Assembly (NCBI GenBank): GCA_963693365.1
Contig: CAVNZM010000008.1
Span: 6,014,001 to 6,078,000, forward strand
Direction: 5' to 3'
Source: Amoebidium appalachense
Taxonomy: Eukaryota; Ichthyosporea
DNA: 64,000 nucleotides
Of this stretch, positions 1 to 45,134 are shown in pieces. Made by a program: the position numbers and the translations under genes. The notes below the pieces were generated by a model that worked only from the letters and a program-made list of their open reading frames with translations, was not told the DNA's origin and made no database searches. The first letter of the stretch is position 1; the number at the start of each line of letters is the position of its first letter.

Positions 1-45
1 GCCTCTGTACACTAAAGCATCCATATTTAGCACACGTGCCTATTT

Positions 46-16927
<16,882 letters not shown>

Positions 16928-17287
16928 TCTGACTGTGTGGCTGTGTGTGTGAAGAGGGGGGAAGGGGGGGGACAAAAGGTGGGAGTTGGTGGACAAAGGG
17001 AGAGGGCAAGAGAAAGAGGGATAAAAAAAGGGCGGGTGGGTTGCGGGTGGGGGGGGGGGGGGGGAGGGGATGAGAGAGTGGAGGGGGGGGGGGGGGAGGG
17101 GGGGGGGGGGCATGATGTCAACATGTGTATGCTCGTGGACAACAAACACGAGAGCACCAGCACGTGCCTGACAGTGACTGCGACATTAGTGGTGACTGCA
17201 GTCTCTTAATTTTTGACTACATGGGAAACTGGGAAGTAAGAGGTTGTAGCACGGTTCAGGAAGGTGTTCTTTTTCTTTTTCTTTTTT

Positions 17288-17319
<32 letters not shown>

Positions 17320-18249
17320 GAGAGGGGGGGGGAGGGGGGGGGGGGGGGAGGGGGGAGAGGGGAGAGGGGAGAGCAGCCCTGGGGGGGGGGAAGGGGGGGG
17401 GGGGGAAGGGGGGGGGGGGGGGGAGGGGAGGAAGAGGAGCGAAAAATGCTCAAACATGCAGAGAGTTAAAAAGGGGCTGGACAAGACATGGAAGGCAGGG
17501 TGCGTGGAGTAGGGAAAGATGTTTTGGCCAATTAAAAAGTGTGCAGGGGGAGTTTGACGTGCCTTATTTCCCAGAATCTCCCAGGGCAAGATGCACATTG
17601 GACAGCATGTGACTGTTTGCTTACGTAATAGGGGGACAGAGAGGTGTGGCAGGAGGGAACTAGAAATGGGAGGTGAATGGCAGGGAAAATCTTGCCGTGA
17701 AAGTAAGTCTTCAGTAGGAAGGGACGAATGGGGTGGGCTTATGGCCCGGAATGGCACGGAATGGACGGCTTGTAAGGGCTTGGGGAAGGGGGGGGGGGGG
17801 GGGGGACCGTGTGTCAAGGAAAGCAGGAATGGGGGGAGAGTGGGGAGGCAACAAGAAGGGGAAGAGGGGAGGCCCGAGGGGGGGGGGGGGGGGGGGGTGA
17901 GCTATGTGTGAGAGATATCTGTATGTATCCACGGCTGTGTGCAAGCATGTCTGGTTGTGACTGTGTTTGTTTGTAGACGTGTGTGTGTGCACCTGGCTGA
18001 TGGGTAAACGAGAAAGGGGCTTCCCGAAGGCGTGTGCCCATATCAGTAATAACCCTCGTTAGTGTGGCTACTGCGTAAACGTTCGTATGCAGGGATGTGC
18101 GCGTTCAGGTGCAAGTGCATCCCAAACATAAAGGCACGTCAAGCCTAGTGCGATGCCTGAGCGATGCTTGAAGGTTTACGATGCAACCTAGGGTGCCCTC
18201 TTTTGCTAAGAATAGATGGTAGGCACAGACAAGGTACAAACACGCGCAG

Positions 18250-18283
<34 letters not shown>

Positions 18284-19579
18284 GGAGGGGGGGGAGAAGG
18301 GGGGAGAAGGGGGGGGGGGGGGAGAAGGGGGGAGAAGGGGGGGGGGGGGGGGGGGGGGGGGGAGATAACCTGTATCTTTGGAATCACGGATAGATAGTGT
18401 AAGGAACGTTGCAAGACACCTCAGAAAAAAGTGACAGATGTTCGACAAGGGCGTTTTCTTGCGGAGTTTTGTTGGAGTCTGGCCTCGAGACTCCAGAGCG
18501 TCACCCCAGGCAGTATCCGTGGCAGGATGACGTCAGATGTGGCTCACGCTGTAAACTTCACTGGTTCTGTTTTGTGACCAAAAAGTTTGGCCGGAAGTTA
18601 ACTTTTGCGGTTTTGGCGGGAACCAGAAATATGATATTACGTAATCGCAAAAACTCCGCTGACATCATCACAGAAAGCGACGTGCTGTCCCCAGTGTCCT
18701 GTACAGTACTGCTAACGCCCCGGGCGCTGTTGCTTGTGCATTGGCTTATACGCACCTGTAATAAAACTTCCCAGATTTTGGTGTTCTTAGAGCTTTGCTT
18801 TCTATTTATGTAACATGGATCACAAGTTTTGGCGAGATCGAGCTCGAGAGCGGCGGCGGGTGTCGACATCCATGTGCACGCTGCTCGGCCAAACTGTGTC
18901 GTTTGGCACCGGTTCTTCTGGTCATGAAAGGCAAAAAAAATGTTTGATGTAGGTAAATTTTTCAAAACAAAAAACGCTTGGCTTGATGCTCTTTTTCGAT
19001 AGTTCAGTTTCCATGCACGTGATACTAAAATTCCTGTTAATTAACGTTGTACGTACTTCATATCCTTTATCCAGTGGACTTCGACATCACAGGCCTCGCA
19101 GCCTCGTTCACAGGTTGAACCGCGTGCTTTTGAGTGGTGTGAAACGCATCAATCACGTGGTAGACGTAAATAGAAGTAGCCATATATGGATCATTCCTAG
19201 ATACCGCAAGTGACCACCACGCATATGCATACTGAATATTGGCCAACTTCAAAGTAGCACATGCACCTAGCTTGCAGCTGTGTGGGAAGTTCACTGGGAC
19301 TGCAAATACACGCACGCTTGCGGACGTGGACGTGCCCACAATGTACATGTGCGCAGCTAGCAGCATGCATGTATATATTTTGAGTTTGAAAATTATAAGA
19401 TAATTTTAATAAAAAAAAATTCGTAGTAATATAGATGGAATTGTGTCCGATCACTTTTTGGGACAAGTTCAACTTGAGCCCGTGAGTACCCGTGACCCCG
19501 TTGGCTCTAACCGTGGAAGCCAATCAAAAAGGTGCCGTGGGCTCGTGAGCAGCTGAGCAGCCGTGAGCCTGGCACAGGA
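16928..19579. other. Intergenic region between divergent NUB1 and Agd3-like genes
   Basis: This segment separates two head-to-head genes. It contains poly-G tracts (for example about 17298-17450 and 17790-17900), a C32 run joined directly to G-rich sequence at 18250-18360, and a perfect palindrome TGACGTCA at 18528-18535 that resembles a CRE/ATF site; function not shown. No open frame with normal amino-acid composition was recognised. Confidence 0.6.
18250..18362. repeat. C32 run fused to G-rich GGGGAGAAG repeats
   Basis: About 32 C are followed with no spacer by G-rich sequence containing several GGGGAGAAG-like units. The adjoining C and G blocks can pair with each other as a hairpin and can also form a G-quadruplex. 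Confidence 0.85.
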
Positions 19580-19587
19580 TATATAAG
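19580..19587 (+). promoter_or_regulatory. TATA box of the Agd3-like gene
   Basis: TATATAAG within GGATATATAAGCC lies 139 bases before the proposed start codon. That spacing leaves a 5' untranslated region of about 100 bases. The gene at 32261 has a similar AGGATATATAT element. Confidence 0.55.
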
Positions 19588-19718
19588 CCGTGTTAGATTC
19601 AAATTTGGTCAGTTCGTGCTTGCCTGTCGTTTGTTTCAACGACCTCAACCTCTCTCCACCCCTTGGGGCCATTTCTGGTCTCTAATAACAAACTCACAGG
19701 TGAAACAAAGAACTGCAG

Positions 19719-21541
19719 ATGAAAATGCTGCTATGTCTTTTTCTCCTCTGGGCTGCTGCCCTTACGGCAGCAGTTCCCGTTGTAGACCCTTTTCCACAAG
19801 CAGCCACCAACTACCAGCTGAACATGCGCACCCTCATTCTCACAACAGACCCTGCCATGTCTCTTCTACCCGTCACCATGATGCAAGCCTACCAGCAACC
19901 ATACGACGAAATCAACCTGGTTAACCGTTCTGTCAGCCCACCCGTTCTCACAGACCCACAAGCATCGTGGCTGACAAAACTCACTGATGCTGGAGGCAAC
20001 CCACAATACAACAGCATTGTTCTGGCGTCCAGCACATTGGGATACGACAAGGGTGATGGCACCTGGGGTTCTGCTATGACGGCAGGAAACTGGGGGACTC
20101 TCTGGAACTTCACTGCAAAATACCAGGCAAGTAAAAGGTTGATAAATTTGAAGTTTAGACCTAGTTGCAGGCACACGAGTTTTAACTGACAAGCTTGGTA
20201 TGGAAAGACGTTCCATTTGCACGTGAGATTTTTACAACAACGAGTCATTGAACTTATGCCCGTTGATTCAGCCTCGTTTCATAAGTTAAACAAGGCTTTT
20301 CAGGTTTTTTGAGGTCATGATAATTCACAACTTATCTTTTCTCACTTGTTAACAACCATATCTCTTGTTCACAGGTCCGTGTGGTTGTGCTTGCTTCCTC
20401 CTGGGCTGTCGATGACGGGCTCTACCCCTATCCTGGATGGGAGAAAGGGTCGAGTGACGATGCTTGGATCTCGTTTGCCGACAACAACCTGACCGATTCC
20501 CTCCTGGGCAACGTCAAGAAAACAGCGCGCTTCAAGATTGGCCAGGTAAGCGAGTTTGTGCGCACGTCCTACTGGTACTACCCAACCTACATCAACGAGT
20601 CTGCAAGCAGCTACATCAAGCCCTTCCTGTTCATCAACCCTGAAAGCCTGCCCCCGTGTGGGTCTGGTGTTTCCTTCCTTCCCAACAGCACTGCGCCGGG
20701 AAACGCCACCTACCCAGGAGCCCGCCAAATCACACTAACCAATGAGGTGATTGCATTCTGGACCCCGTAGCTTTTCTTCATATTTTCCTTTCTTTATTAA
20801 TACTGTTTCTCAAAGTTTCATTTTCCGGGGGGGGGGGGGGGGGGGGTTCATTATCAAGTTATGTTTCTGCTTTTAAAATTAACGCAGCTTGTCACCTCTT
20901 TCTTTCTTCCTTTTACCCACAATCTGCCACAAAGCACAACGGGAAGGGAGGGGTTTCTTCGGCTAATGTTACAAGAAGCCTTGAGATCTAGAGCTGATCA
21001 ATGTACAGAGGCTGTGAAACAACGAACTGCCAAAAGTTTTCCTTCCAATGTGCCTTGAATCCGCAACAGTTTGGACACAAGCTGCACTGAAGGGATGAAT
21101 GGCTGCATATCTACATAGAAAGGCGGCAGTAACGCATGAATCGCCCATACATTATAATTTACCGTTGCACCATACTCTCGTTGCAGGTTTGTGATGCCAC
21201 ACCTCCAAACTGGATTGCTGGCTTCACTCGCACTACTGCTGGTCGTGAAGAGATGCACTTCACCGTCAACTCCAACGTTTTTGGCCATCACGGTTTCGTT
21301 CTTGCTGACGTTTGGTTCCCGTGGATGGTGCGAGGTGTATGGCCCGGTCAGCGTCGCATTATCCTCGACACCCAAATCGATGACGTGTTTCTCTCTACTG
21401 GTGTCTACAATATCACCCTCAACCGCCAGGCAAGTCACTGCAGTTGGGCATAATCGCACTAGTGATGTGGTCGCTACTAGGAACATTTGAAATAACTAAA
21501 GCCACCCGGTCCCCCGTTTCTCCCTCTCCCTCCCTCCCCCT

Positions 21542-21575
<34 letters not shown>

Positions 21576-21603
21576 TGGTGAAGCTTTTCAGAAAAAATAA
21601 AAA

Positions 21604-21659
<56 letters not shown>

Positions 21660-24600
21660 GGGGGAGGGGAGAGGGGGAGGAGGAGGCAAGCAAAAGTTTT
21701 CCTGAATTCGAATCCCACCACTCTAAGAGCAGCATGCATTTGTAACTATCCTTTCTGCCTCCCACTTCGATGTACTAATTTTCCTGTCTGCAGGCATTTG
21801 ATGACGAGCCATCCTACCGATTTACCGGGTCCGACATGGTGCACTTGGCAAACTATCAGCGTGCCCTCAACCAACAGCTCCCCTTGGGCTCTCGTTTTGT
21901 CGTTCAGTTGGCAGTAAACGGCCTGGGATGGTACGCAAACGATGAAGGGACAGACAGTGTCAATAAGATGTTCTACAAATACCGTGATGAATTCTTTTGG
22001 GTGTCACACACGTGGTCACATATTGACATGTACTGCTACTTCAGCAACTGTGAGGTATATGGCTTGACCAAGTACAACGACACGTTGTGGGACCTTCAAA
22101 AGAACAAGGAGTTTGAGGAAAAGGTTTTGTTTTTTGACATTCCCGCTGCAAACTTGACCACGTGGCCTACCTTTTCTCCCCGGTCTCTGGTAACGCCACG
22201 CATATCCGGCCTCAATCTCTCCGATTCCATTCAAGCGATGATGGATGTCGGGCACGCAGTGGCTGTTGGTGACAACTCTCGCTTGGACCTAAAACCCATC
22301 AACATATACCACGAATTTCCCACAAGGGTGGCAGACAAGAATGGTCGTACGGTGTCTGTAATCCCTCGCTGGGCCACACGCATATATTTTGATGTTTCGC
22401 TGCCTGAGGAGAGCGCCAAGGAGCATGCTTCCATTTATGGCCCCAGCTGCATAGGTGTGTATACACCTGACGTAGCCAAATGTCAGTGCTGCATCAACAG
22501 AGTTCCGTAAATTTTATCTCTAAACTTTTTCTTGCGACTACTGCCACTTGTCCACCCTATTTGCTCCCATGATTTCCACCTCTTGTGTGCCTCCCACAGG
22601 ATAGGTTTCTTCCTGCTTATATCGGGGTACCTTGGGTATCACTGTACACACGCTGCGCGCACATTAAAGCACTTGCGTTCTGCTATTTCGGACTTTTGCT
22701 AACCCTCCATGTGATCGATTTCACTGATGCAGGCAAGGACAACCAAACGGCCGTGACATTCCCATGGAAGTGCAACACAACTACATTCAAGTACCCCCGT
22801 GACCTCAACATAGACGAGATGCTCATTGTCGAATCCTTCGAGGTGGCCCGCAACCTTCTAGCCTACCGTCATGACCCCTACATGTTCCACCAGGTCCGTA
22901 ATTTAAATCTTAAAAGCTAGAACAAGATAATGCCACCAGAAAACTTTCTTTGAAATAATTTGTTATTTCGTTTAAATTGCATGCCATTGGTGGTTGAGCC
23001 CGAAATACTATAATTAGAGGCTCGGATTATAACGTTTTCAATAGATGCACACACGCACCGGGTCCAGTGCTTTTTTGAATGCTTAAGAGTATGATGGTGC
23101 AGCCCCACACCAATCATTCGACAAACAAAACACAAGAGGTTTTTCCAGAGCTAGCTAACACAAACTCCTTTTGTTAGGCCAATCTGCGGTTCTTCGAGCA
23201 TAACGGCAAGACCACCTCCCTGCTGACCATGTGGATTGATGCGCTACTGGGACACATCTCCAGCTACCACACCTTCCCCATCTACACGATAAAGATGGAC
23301 GATCTACACGAGTATGTCCAAGTATAAATCCCCCCCCCCCCCCCCCCCAAAAAAAAGACCCCCCCCCCCCCCCAAAAAAAAAAAAAAAAAAAAGAAAGGA
23401 GCGGGAACCTCCCCCGCCCCCCTCCCCCCCCCCCCCCCCCCCCTCCGCTCTCTCGTCTCTCTCTATCTCCCTCCCCCCCCCCTCCCCCCCCCCTCCCCCC
23501 AGGCCTCCAAAAAAAAAAAAAAAAAAAACGCACATGAGAAAAACGGGCTTTCACCCCCCCCCCCCCCCCCCCCCCCTCTTATCTCCCCCCCCCTCCCCCC
23601 CCCCCCTTCCCCCCCCCCCCCCCTTATCTCCCCCCTCCCCCCCCCCCCCCCCCCCCTCAAAAAAAGGGGGGGGGGGGGGGGGAGAGTAGAAGGAGAAAAA
23701 GAAGCAGTTTCAACTTTCATGCTTCTCGGCTCCCCCCCCCCCCCCCCCCTCTTTCCCCCCCCCCTTTCCCCCCTCCATCCCCCCCCCCCCCCTATCCTTT
23801 CAAACCCCCCCCGGCCCCCCAAAATCCTTTCAACCCCCCCCCCCCCCCCCCCCCCCCCGCCCAGCCCGCCCTTTTGCCCTTTCAAAACCTCGGTCTTCCC
23901 CCCTCCAATACCACCCACCCCATCCACCTTATTATGCACAAAACAACTTCCTTCAATTGTCTCTGACTGGCACATGTGTACTATGTATTAGGCTAAGCCC
24001 TCTTCCCCTCCCCGTGGCAAACTTAAATAATTATTATTATAAAGCTCGGTTGATTTCACCTTTCCTTGACATCAGGTTTTCTTTTCTATGCTCTAATCAT
24101 TGGCTCCGCAGAGCTGGTTGCCATGGCAGATTTTTAACATGATAGGTGTGTGTGGGTGTGTGGGTGTGTGTGCGGGTGTGTGTTGTCACGGTCTGCAAGT
24201 GCACCCATCTTTGTGCATGCATATTTAAGTGGATGGGTCACGGCAGGCATGCATGTGCATGTTTTTCGTGGAAAGGGCGGGACGGGTGGGAAGAGGGGTA
24301 GGAACCAGATGGGGAGAAGAGGGGGGGGGGGGGGGGGGGGGGGAGGTCTGCTATGCATCAGGGGCATATTCGGGCCCTGCACCTCGACTTTAAATTTCAT
24401 TGCCTTTTACACAGGATCGCATGAAACGAGACAACTCCAGCATCAGCGGGAAAGTGAATGTCGTCAACGGGCAGTGGGCAAGCTTGACACTGGCCAGCAA
24501 TGCCTCCTGCACGGCAAAGGTCACCCGCAGCCCTCACACCACCCTTCAGTTTGCAGGCGGCCAGATGGAGGAACCTTACGGCCTGGACCGCACACGTGAT

Positions 24601-25886
24601 GTCAAACTGGATGGTACGACTCTCCAAAACACAACTTCAAAACACTTCAAACCAACCCTTTTCGTATTTCGACCTCCACCAACACTGCTACGCCGGTTAA
24701 AGCAAAAGAAGGAGGTTGGAGGGGGTTTTGCCGGAAAGGAGGAGGCCGGAGGGAGGAGTGTGTGTGTGTGTTTGGTGGGGGGGGGAGGGGGGGGGGGGGG
24801 GTAAGTCAAAAAATTATAAAGGAAAACCCCGTGGCTGGCACAACTGCACACATAGGCAGACATGCAAGGGTATACACAGTTGCCTGCAAACCCTTTCCCC
24901 CCCCTCCCCCCAATACAAACATGTGTTTACTTGGCGGAGCTCTTAGACAATGATTTATACAATCATAAGGCTTTGCCTGCTCCGTAATAATCCCGGCAGG
25001 TGTTGGTGGTGGGTGCGTGGTGGGTGGGTGTGTGTGTATGTGTGTGTGTGTGTGTGTTGGGGGGGGGGGGGGGGGGGGGGGGGGGACCAAATGTCATGCT
25101 TACAGATTTTTCCTCGCCGTGCGATATTCTTGCTTAGTGATAAGAGACAGAATTTTTGGTTTATTTCTCAGTTCTCTGTTGCAGCTGCTATTTGCTTACC
25201 ATCTGACCATTGATGTTGTACGTATCCGCCACTGCAGGTATCAACCCCGTAACCATCCTGTTCGGCACACCCTCCACACCAACACCCCTCAAGCCGTTTC
25301 TTCCCTACCCACCTGTCAACCACACCATCGACGTTACCGTACTGGACAACACCACCCTTACCATCACCAACTACCAGAATCTGGTAGTGTCGGAATTGGC
25401 CAAGGTGGAAAAGGCGTTGAAGGAAAGCTTGCCTGTGGATTTTACCGATGTGGACCTATTTATCGGGTTGCCATCGTCGACCTGCAAACCCTCTGGATTT
25501 GACAATACGGTGACTGCGGCATATAAGGCTTTTGATGAGGCGAGCAAGCCCGCACAGGAGGCCAGGAACAAAAATATTGAAGGCAGTTGGTATCGACACA
25601 TGGAAGATGCCATTGCAGAAAAGTTCAACGAGCTCAAGGTGAGCAATGGGCAATCCCTACCATTTTCACGTGCATTATGCAAAAAACCATCTGCACAGCA
25701 TATGGTGACTTCATGTGTGCACATGTGAGCATCTTCTTCCGAATCCAAACTTTTACTCCGTCTCTACCTCCCAGGCCGTTGAATCTGAGTCCTCCCCCCC
25801 CCCCCCCCCCCCTTCCCCCCGGCGTTCGCGCCTCCTTGTGGTTGCCTTTCTTTTCTTCTTTCGTTCGTATTGATCATGTACACGAA

Positions 25887-25927
<41 letters not shown>

Positions 25928-26330
25928 AAAAAAAAAAAAAAAAATTACCCACGCCAATTTTCACTTTTGATTGAATCTTCACCTCGAAATTCCTTCTATC
26001 CACCCCTTTGGGACAACCATGTACCGTGTTCCCCCTTCCCCATCCCCCCCCCCCCCCCCCCCCCCTCCCCAACACACACACACACACACACACCACCTTC
26101 TCCCCACGCCAATCATGCAATCCACTCAACCACCCGTTTCCCTTCTCTCCTTGCAGGTGACTGCGCAGTCCGTGGTTGGGGGCACACCAGCCGAAGCCGA
26201 GGAGATAGCACGTCGGTTTTCATACAACAGCATCGATCGGATGGAAAATTTTGCCACGGTAGTTATCAAGAGAAGATATGAGGAAATGAACAATGTCGCA
26301 AAGGAGGTGGGCGCCAAGCCAAGCTGCTAG
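19719..26330 (+). CDS. Secreted Agd3-like polysaccharide deacetylase (CE18), 9 exons
   Basis: Exons: 19719-20126, 20375-20746, 21187-21429, 21794-22454, 22733-22893, 23178-23321, 24415-24613, 25238-25638, 26157-26330. All phases join; total 2763 nt, 920 residues, TAG stop. Residues 1-18 (MKMLLCLFLLWAAALTAA) are a signal peptide. Metal-site motifs of the deacetylase superfamily are visible: DTQIDDVF (Asp325, Asp326) and SHTWSH (His413, His417). The block RHDPYMFHQANLRFF near 605 resembles the conserved region of fungal Agd3. The fungal enzyme (about 800 residues) is known to deacetylate galactosaminogalactan, defining family CE18; the substrate here is unknown. There are many N-glycosylation sequons. 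Introns 1 and 3 have GC donors (CAG/GCAAGT). A possible donor GTAAGC inside exon 2 (20549) was not used because the frame stays coding beyond it. The C-terminal portion from about 730 is longer than expected and unassigned. Confidence 0.8.
21543..21658. repeat. C33 and G55 runs separated by 28 bases
   Basis: C at 21543-21575 and G at 21604-21658 flank a short A-rich spacer in intron 3 of the Agd3-like gene. The two runs are complementary and could form a 33-bp all-GC stem in DNA or pre-mRNA. Confidence 0.9.
23332..23860. repeat. Cluster of C and A homopolymers
   Basis: More than a dozen C runs, several followed directly by A runs, fill most of intron 6 of the Agd3-like gene. A C block, A7 and G block occur together at about 23638-23682. 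Confidence 0.9.
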
Positions 26331-28190
<1,860 letters not shown>

Positions 28191-29365
28191 TATGGGGCGG
28201 AAAGGAACAAAATAGAAATCTACCACTTTTTTAGCGAGTTCCTATTGGTCAACGGCATAGCAGCCAATGTGCTCATAATCATGATGGCGTATGTATATAT
28301 TTCGGCGGCTTAGTCAAAAGTTGGCCTTAGAGCTACTATCGAGGTTACACACTATTCGAAAGTAATTTGAAGTACATAAAAGTCCTAATAGTAAACAGGA
28401 TTTGGGTGCCTAATAACTTTTTTTGTAGTGCCTTGTAGATAGCGCGGTGGGCAAATTCAGACTGGCGCAGAGCTTGTTGTTCTCGAGCAGCGGTGAGAGA
28501 TGACACGTGTTCGGTCAGTCGGCGGTAACGGCTACATAGCGGTGCAAGCTGATTGGCCCTAACGGGTAGAATGTTAAGCTCAGTCGTATGTATGATTGGA
28601 TATAGATCAGGTATAGTTATGAAGTGATCCGTAGTTATCAGTAGATAGGTGATATGATTGGTGGCTTTTCCACTGTTCTAAAAATGTGAGTGAGCCGCGC
28701 ACCAGCTTTGTAGAGCTGGCTGTGGGCGTCGTTCGTTCAGTTCTTGTTTTTAGAGTGAAAAGAAAAAACGGGAGGGAGCAACGTGATAAGGTAATAATTA
28801 GGCTGTTTGGGTGTTTTCTTGGTTTGGTGGCACCTTGTGTAAAGGGGCAGAAGCTGAGACCTCAGTCTGATTAGTTGGTGCCTTACGGTTTGCTCTTGCT
28901 TTCTCTTCCCTCCCTCCCACCCTTGGATAGATGAAGGGGTTCTTTCGGCCATTGTGTGCTGGAAGTGCTGTTCCTTCAATAGCCTATCATACACACACAA
29001 ACACACACACATACACACACACACACGTGTGCACACACACACGGTGTTCTGGGGTTTAGGGGGTTTATCCGGGGGTTTTGGAGGTTTTCTGATCAGATAC
29101 TGATATTATTTATTAGGGCTAAAATCAATAATAAAATTCCTCACTGACTTGCATTTCTGCTTCTCTTTGTCTCGGTCACCTCGGGGAGCCACGACGGGAG
29201 TGAGGGGAAGTCTTGCCTCCGGCAAATATATAGCTGCTAGTCATGAGCCGCGTCGGCCAGTCAGCCAATCAGCGGCTGTTAGCCTCCTTGAATCTGGTCA
29301 AATCAACCAATCGCGTAACCCTAAAAAGGTGGTATCGTTTCTATTTTGTTCCTTTCCACCCCATA
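28191..29365. mobile_element. Possible terminal-inverted-repeat element, 1.2 kb
   Basis: The left end TATGGGGCGGAAAGGAACAA is matched in inverse at the right end (29322-29365, ending TTCCTTTCCACCCCATA), with similarity over about 45 bases and weaker similarity further in. The interior has no recognised coding sequence and includes a short CA tract near 28990-29040. No target duplication was identified, so this may be a decayed DNA transposon or an inverted duplication. Confidence 0.45.
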
Positions 29366-30096
29366 GCGCTCTCACATCTCTCCTCTGACACCTGCCGTCC
29401 ACTGACTGTCTCCCTCTCTCTCAGCTTCCCTTCCTCCCTAATCATTATGATACTTTTCTTTCTCGACTGATCAACCCAGTCCACTTAGTACCTCGACCAC
29501 TCCCCTTCCCCCCCCCCCCCCCCCCCCCCCCCCCTTCCCTTTTGGAACAAACACCTGCCTTGGTTACCCTCTTTCTTCTCTTGTTTCGAGCTTCCGCCCT
29601 TCTCTCCCCCTTTTGCATCGATCCGGACATTATCCTGAATGCCCCCCTCCCCCCCCTCCCCCCCCTCCTCCCTCTCCCTCCCCCCCCTCCCCCTCTCTCG
29701 CCCCCTCCCCTTTCCTCCCAACTTCCCCACGGAAGCCCCTCCCTGATCACTTTCAGAGTCTCTAGAGAGTCTCTAGCCTCACTCACACCATGATTTCCTC
29801 GAGCTCCATCCCCCGTGCTTCTCCCCCGGGCCCCTTCTCCCCCCCCCCCCCCCCTCCTCCCCCCCCCCCTCCCCAGGCCTTCCCCCTTCCCCAGGGCCTG
29901 ACCCCCCTTTCCCCACTTGCAGAGGCCCCCCTCTCTCTCACGCACATACACGCGGCATCGTGCAACACACGTCATGCATCATCACAGACAAGCACACCGG
30001 TACCCACCGACACATACACACACACAGTGTCACACGTGGCACACACAAGCACACACACACACACACGTACACACACACACACACACACACACACGT

Positions 30097-30128
<32 letters not shown>

Positions 30129-30284
30129 ACACGTGCACACGTGCACACACACCGTGACACACAAACACTAACACACACACACACTGCACACACACTGCAC
30201 ACACACACACACACACACACATGCACGCTGTGCATACACACACACACATGTGCACACATGCACACACACACACACACACACACA

Positions 30285-30359
<75 letters not shown>

Positions 30360-32104
30360 CCCTCCCCCCCCCCCCCCCCCCCCCCTCTCTCTCTCTGACA
30401 CGTTTAAACACACACACACACACTCTGACACATTGATACAGACATGTACACACACAAACACCCCTGGCCAACCCTGTCACATGCGCACACACACACACGC
30501 ACGCAAAACTGAGCACGCACGCATCCACACCCCGTCTATTATGATCCAACAGCGTCCGAGTCACCGTGTGGCAGAAGCAAGAAACACAGGGGTTCCGAAT
30601 AAAATGGCACGGAACAACGAAAACAACAGTAACCTCTTACCTGTAACATGTACAAACCGTTGAACAAACAAACTAATAAAAGAAAGCAATAAATTATCTC
30701 GTACCATAGTTAGCTATCCTGTACATAGTAGATCTCTCCGTGAAGGTATCAGCTTTTTCGTGCTTCATGCATAAGATCGTTCAACTGGTCGTGCTCACAG
30801 GTCCGACGGATCACAACCACATGTGCCCGCCACGCGCCCGTGTTCAGTGATCATCATCACAGCTACTTTTCTTCTAAATAGTATGCCTCACGAGGGCGTG
30901 GAAATTTTCTTCCTTTGTCGATTCTCTCCCGAGGGAGTTCCCTTCAAAATCATACACCTAATATTAGTACAAGATATAGTCGTGTACCCATTATCATTAT
31001 TACTCATGATGCACTCACTGATATCGATGGCTCATTGGAATGATCGGTATGATGGATGGCTGGCACCGGAAACGTTACCTAAATTCCACCATACACTTAC
31101 GAGTTTCACACCCTGTACGTATACGTTACTTGTAAGCTGCGGACTGCATAGCAAATAGACACGACCATACAATAGTAGTAGTAGCGGTGGGTCTGAATGT
31201 TTATCAAACAAAATCCTAAGCCTGATTTAATTACGGTATAAATGACATCTATTTGGTAGGTGCAGCTATTTTTGTCTTTGTGTTTAGTCACTGAGTCGTC
31301 CCACAGGGCTTGTAGAGTCTGAGATCTAGCCTGGATGAAAGCGATTGGTCCGACTCCCTAATAGTATATTTTATTGTATTTTATCCGCTTAAAAACGTTC
31401 GGAATGCAACGCCAGAATTCCTCGAATAATAGTATGTAGCGCACGCCGCAGTAGTAGACGTGTCGACGTGTACGCAGCTAATTAGCGTACATTTTTTTAA
31501 TATATATATATATTATCCTTTTTTTTTTTTTTTTTTTTTTTTTGGCTGGTAATTGATAATCAGCAACCCCTGGGCGAACCCCTACTCGTGTGTCCATGTC
31601 TCGTGTTATATTAGAATAAATTTTTCAATTCCATAAAGCCTTTGAGATTGAGAAGCCAACTACATTCCAACAACGTTACTTGCACGTTATTATACGGTTT
31701 GAAATTGAATTCGAACCACCTGGCACCTCCGTCTTGCAACAATCACCATAGTTATTGCAGCATCATTGTTCTAATTTCTTCATTTCGTCCCGACCCTTCA
31801 TTATTGTTTCTATGCAATGCGTGACATGAGTTTGTTTCCGAGGAAGGCATAGGAGCTTCCCATTTATCGATAGATAGCACTGCAGTCTGTGCAGACCAGG
31901 GCACGTGCCGTAGACTCAAGCTCACGAAACCCGTACTATGCCTCACCATATGTGCTTGGCATTTCGGGTTTCAACCTGTTGTCGGGTGATCACTCCACGA
32001 CTCACTTGCGATTGGTCAGCGTGTGATTTGAGTCACCATCGCCAGAAGCTGACACAAAGACAAGCAATGCTCGAACTCAGTAGCAGCTGCAGCTGACATG
32101 AGGA
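29366..32104. other. Intergenic region upstream of the surface-protein gene
   Basis: It contains C-rich DNA at 29504-29880, CA-rich DNA at 29940-30290, a (CT)n tract at 30290-30356, then about 1.4 kb of ordinary-looking A+T-rich sequence (30660-32100) with a poly-T at about 31520-31543. No gene with convincing composition was recognised on either strand. Confidence 0.6.
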
Positions 32105-32111
32105 TATATAT
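32105..32111 (+). promoter_or_regulatory. TATA-like element of the surface-protein gene
   Basis: TATATAT in the context AGGATATATATCC lies about 156 bases before the first in-frame ATG at 32261. An ATTGGTC (CCAAT-type) sequence sits near 32010. Both are position-based inferences. Confidence 0.45.
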
Positions 32112-32260
32112 CCATAGGCACCCCCGTCCGTATCATTGGTAGTGGAACTGAGTAGAGTTAGCTAGGCTGCGTAGGTGGGTGAACCCAGGCCACTGGCAGT
32201 GGGCAGCTGCAGCGTGCAGGCTCGATCGCCCCCCAACAAATTTCAAACCTGCAAGTCAAA

Positions 32261-45134
<12,874 letters not shown>

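Noticed and set aside
18528-18535. TGACGTCA as a regulatory CRE site
   Set aside because: An 8-base palindrome more than 1 kb from either start is expected by chance at modest frequency; recorded only within the intergenic entry.
20549-20746. Splice donor GTAAGC inside exon 2 of the Agd3-like gene
   Set aside because: The frame beyond it keeps normal composition with glycosylation sequons and reaches a phase-0 donor at 20747 that joins exon 3; alternative use remains possible.
28686-28874. 62-residue frame in the intergenic region
   Set aside because: Short, no recognised motif, lies inside the possible inverted-repeat element; could be chance.
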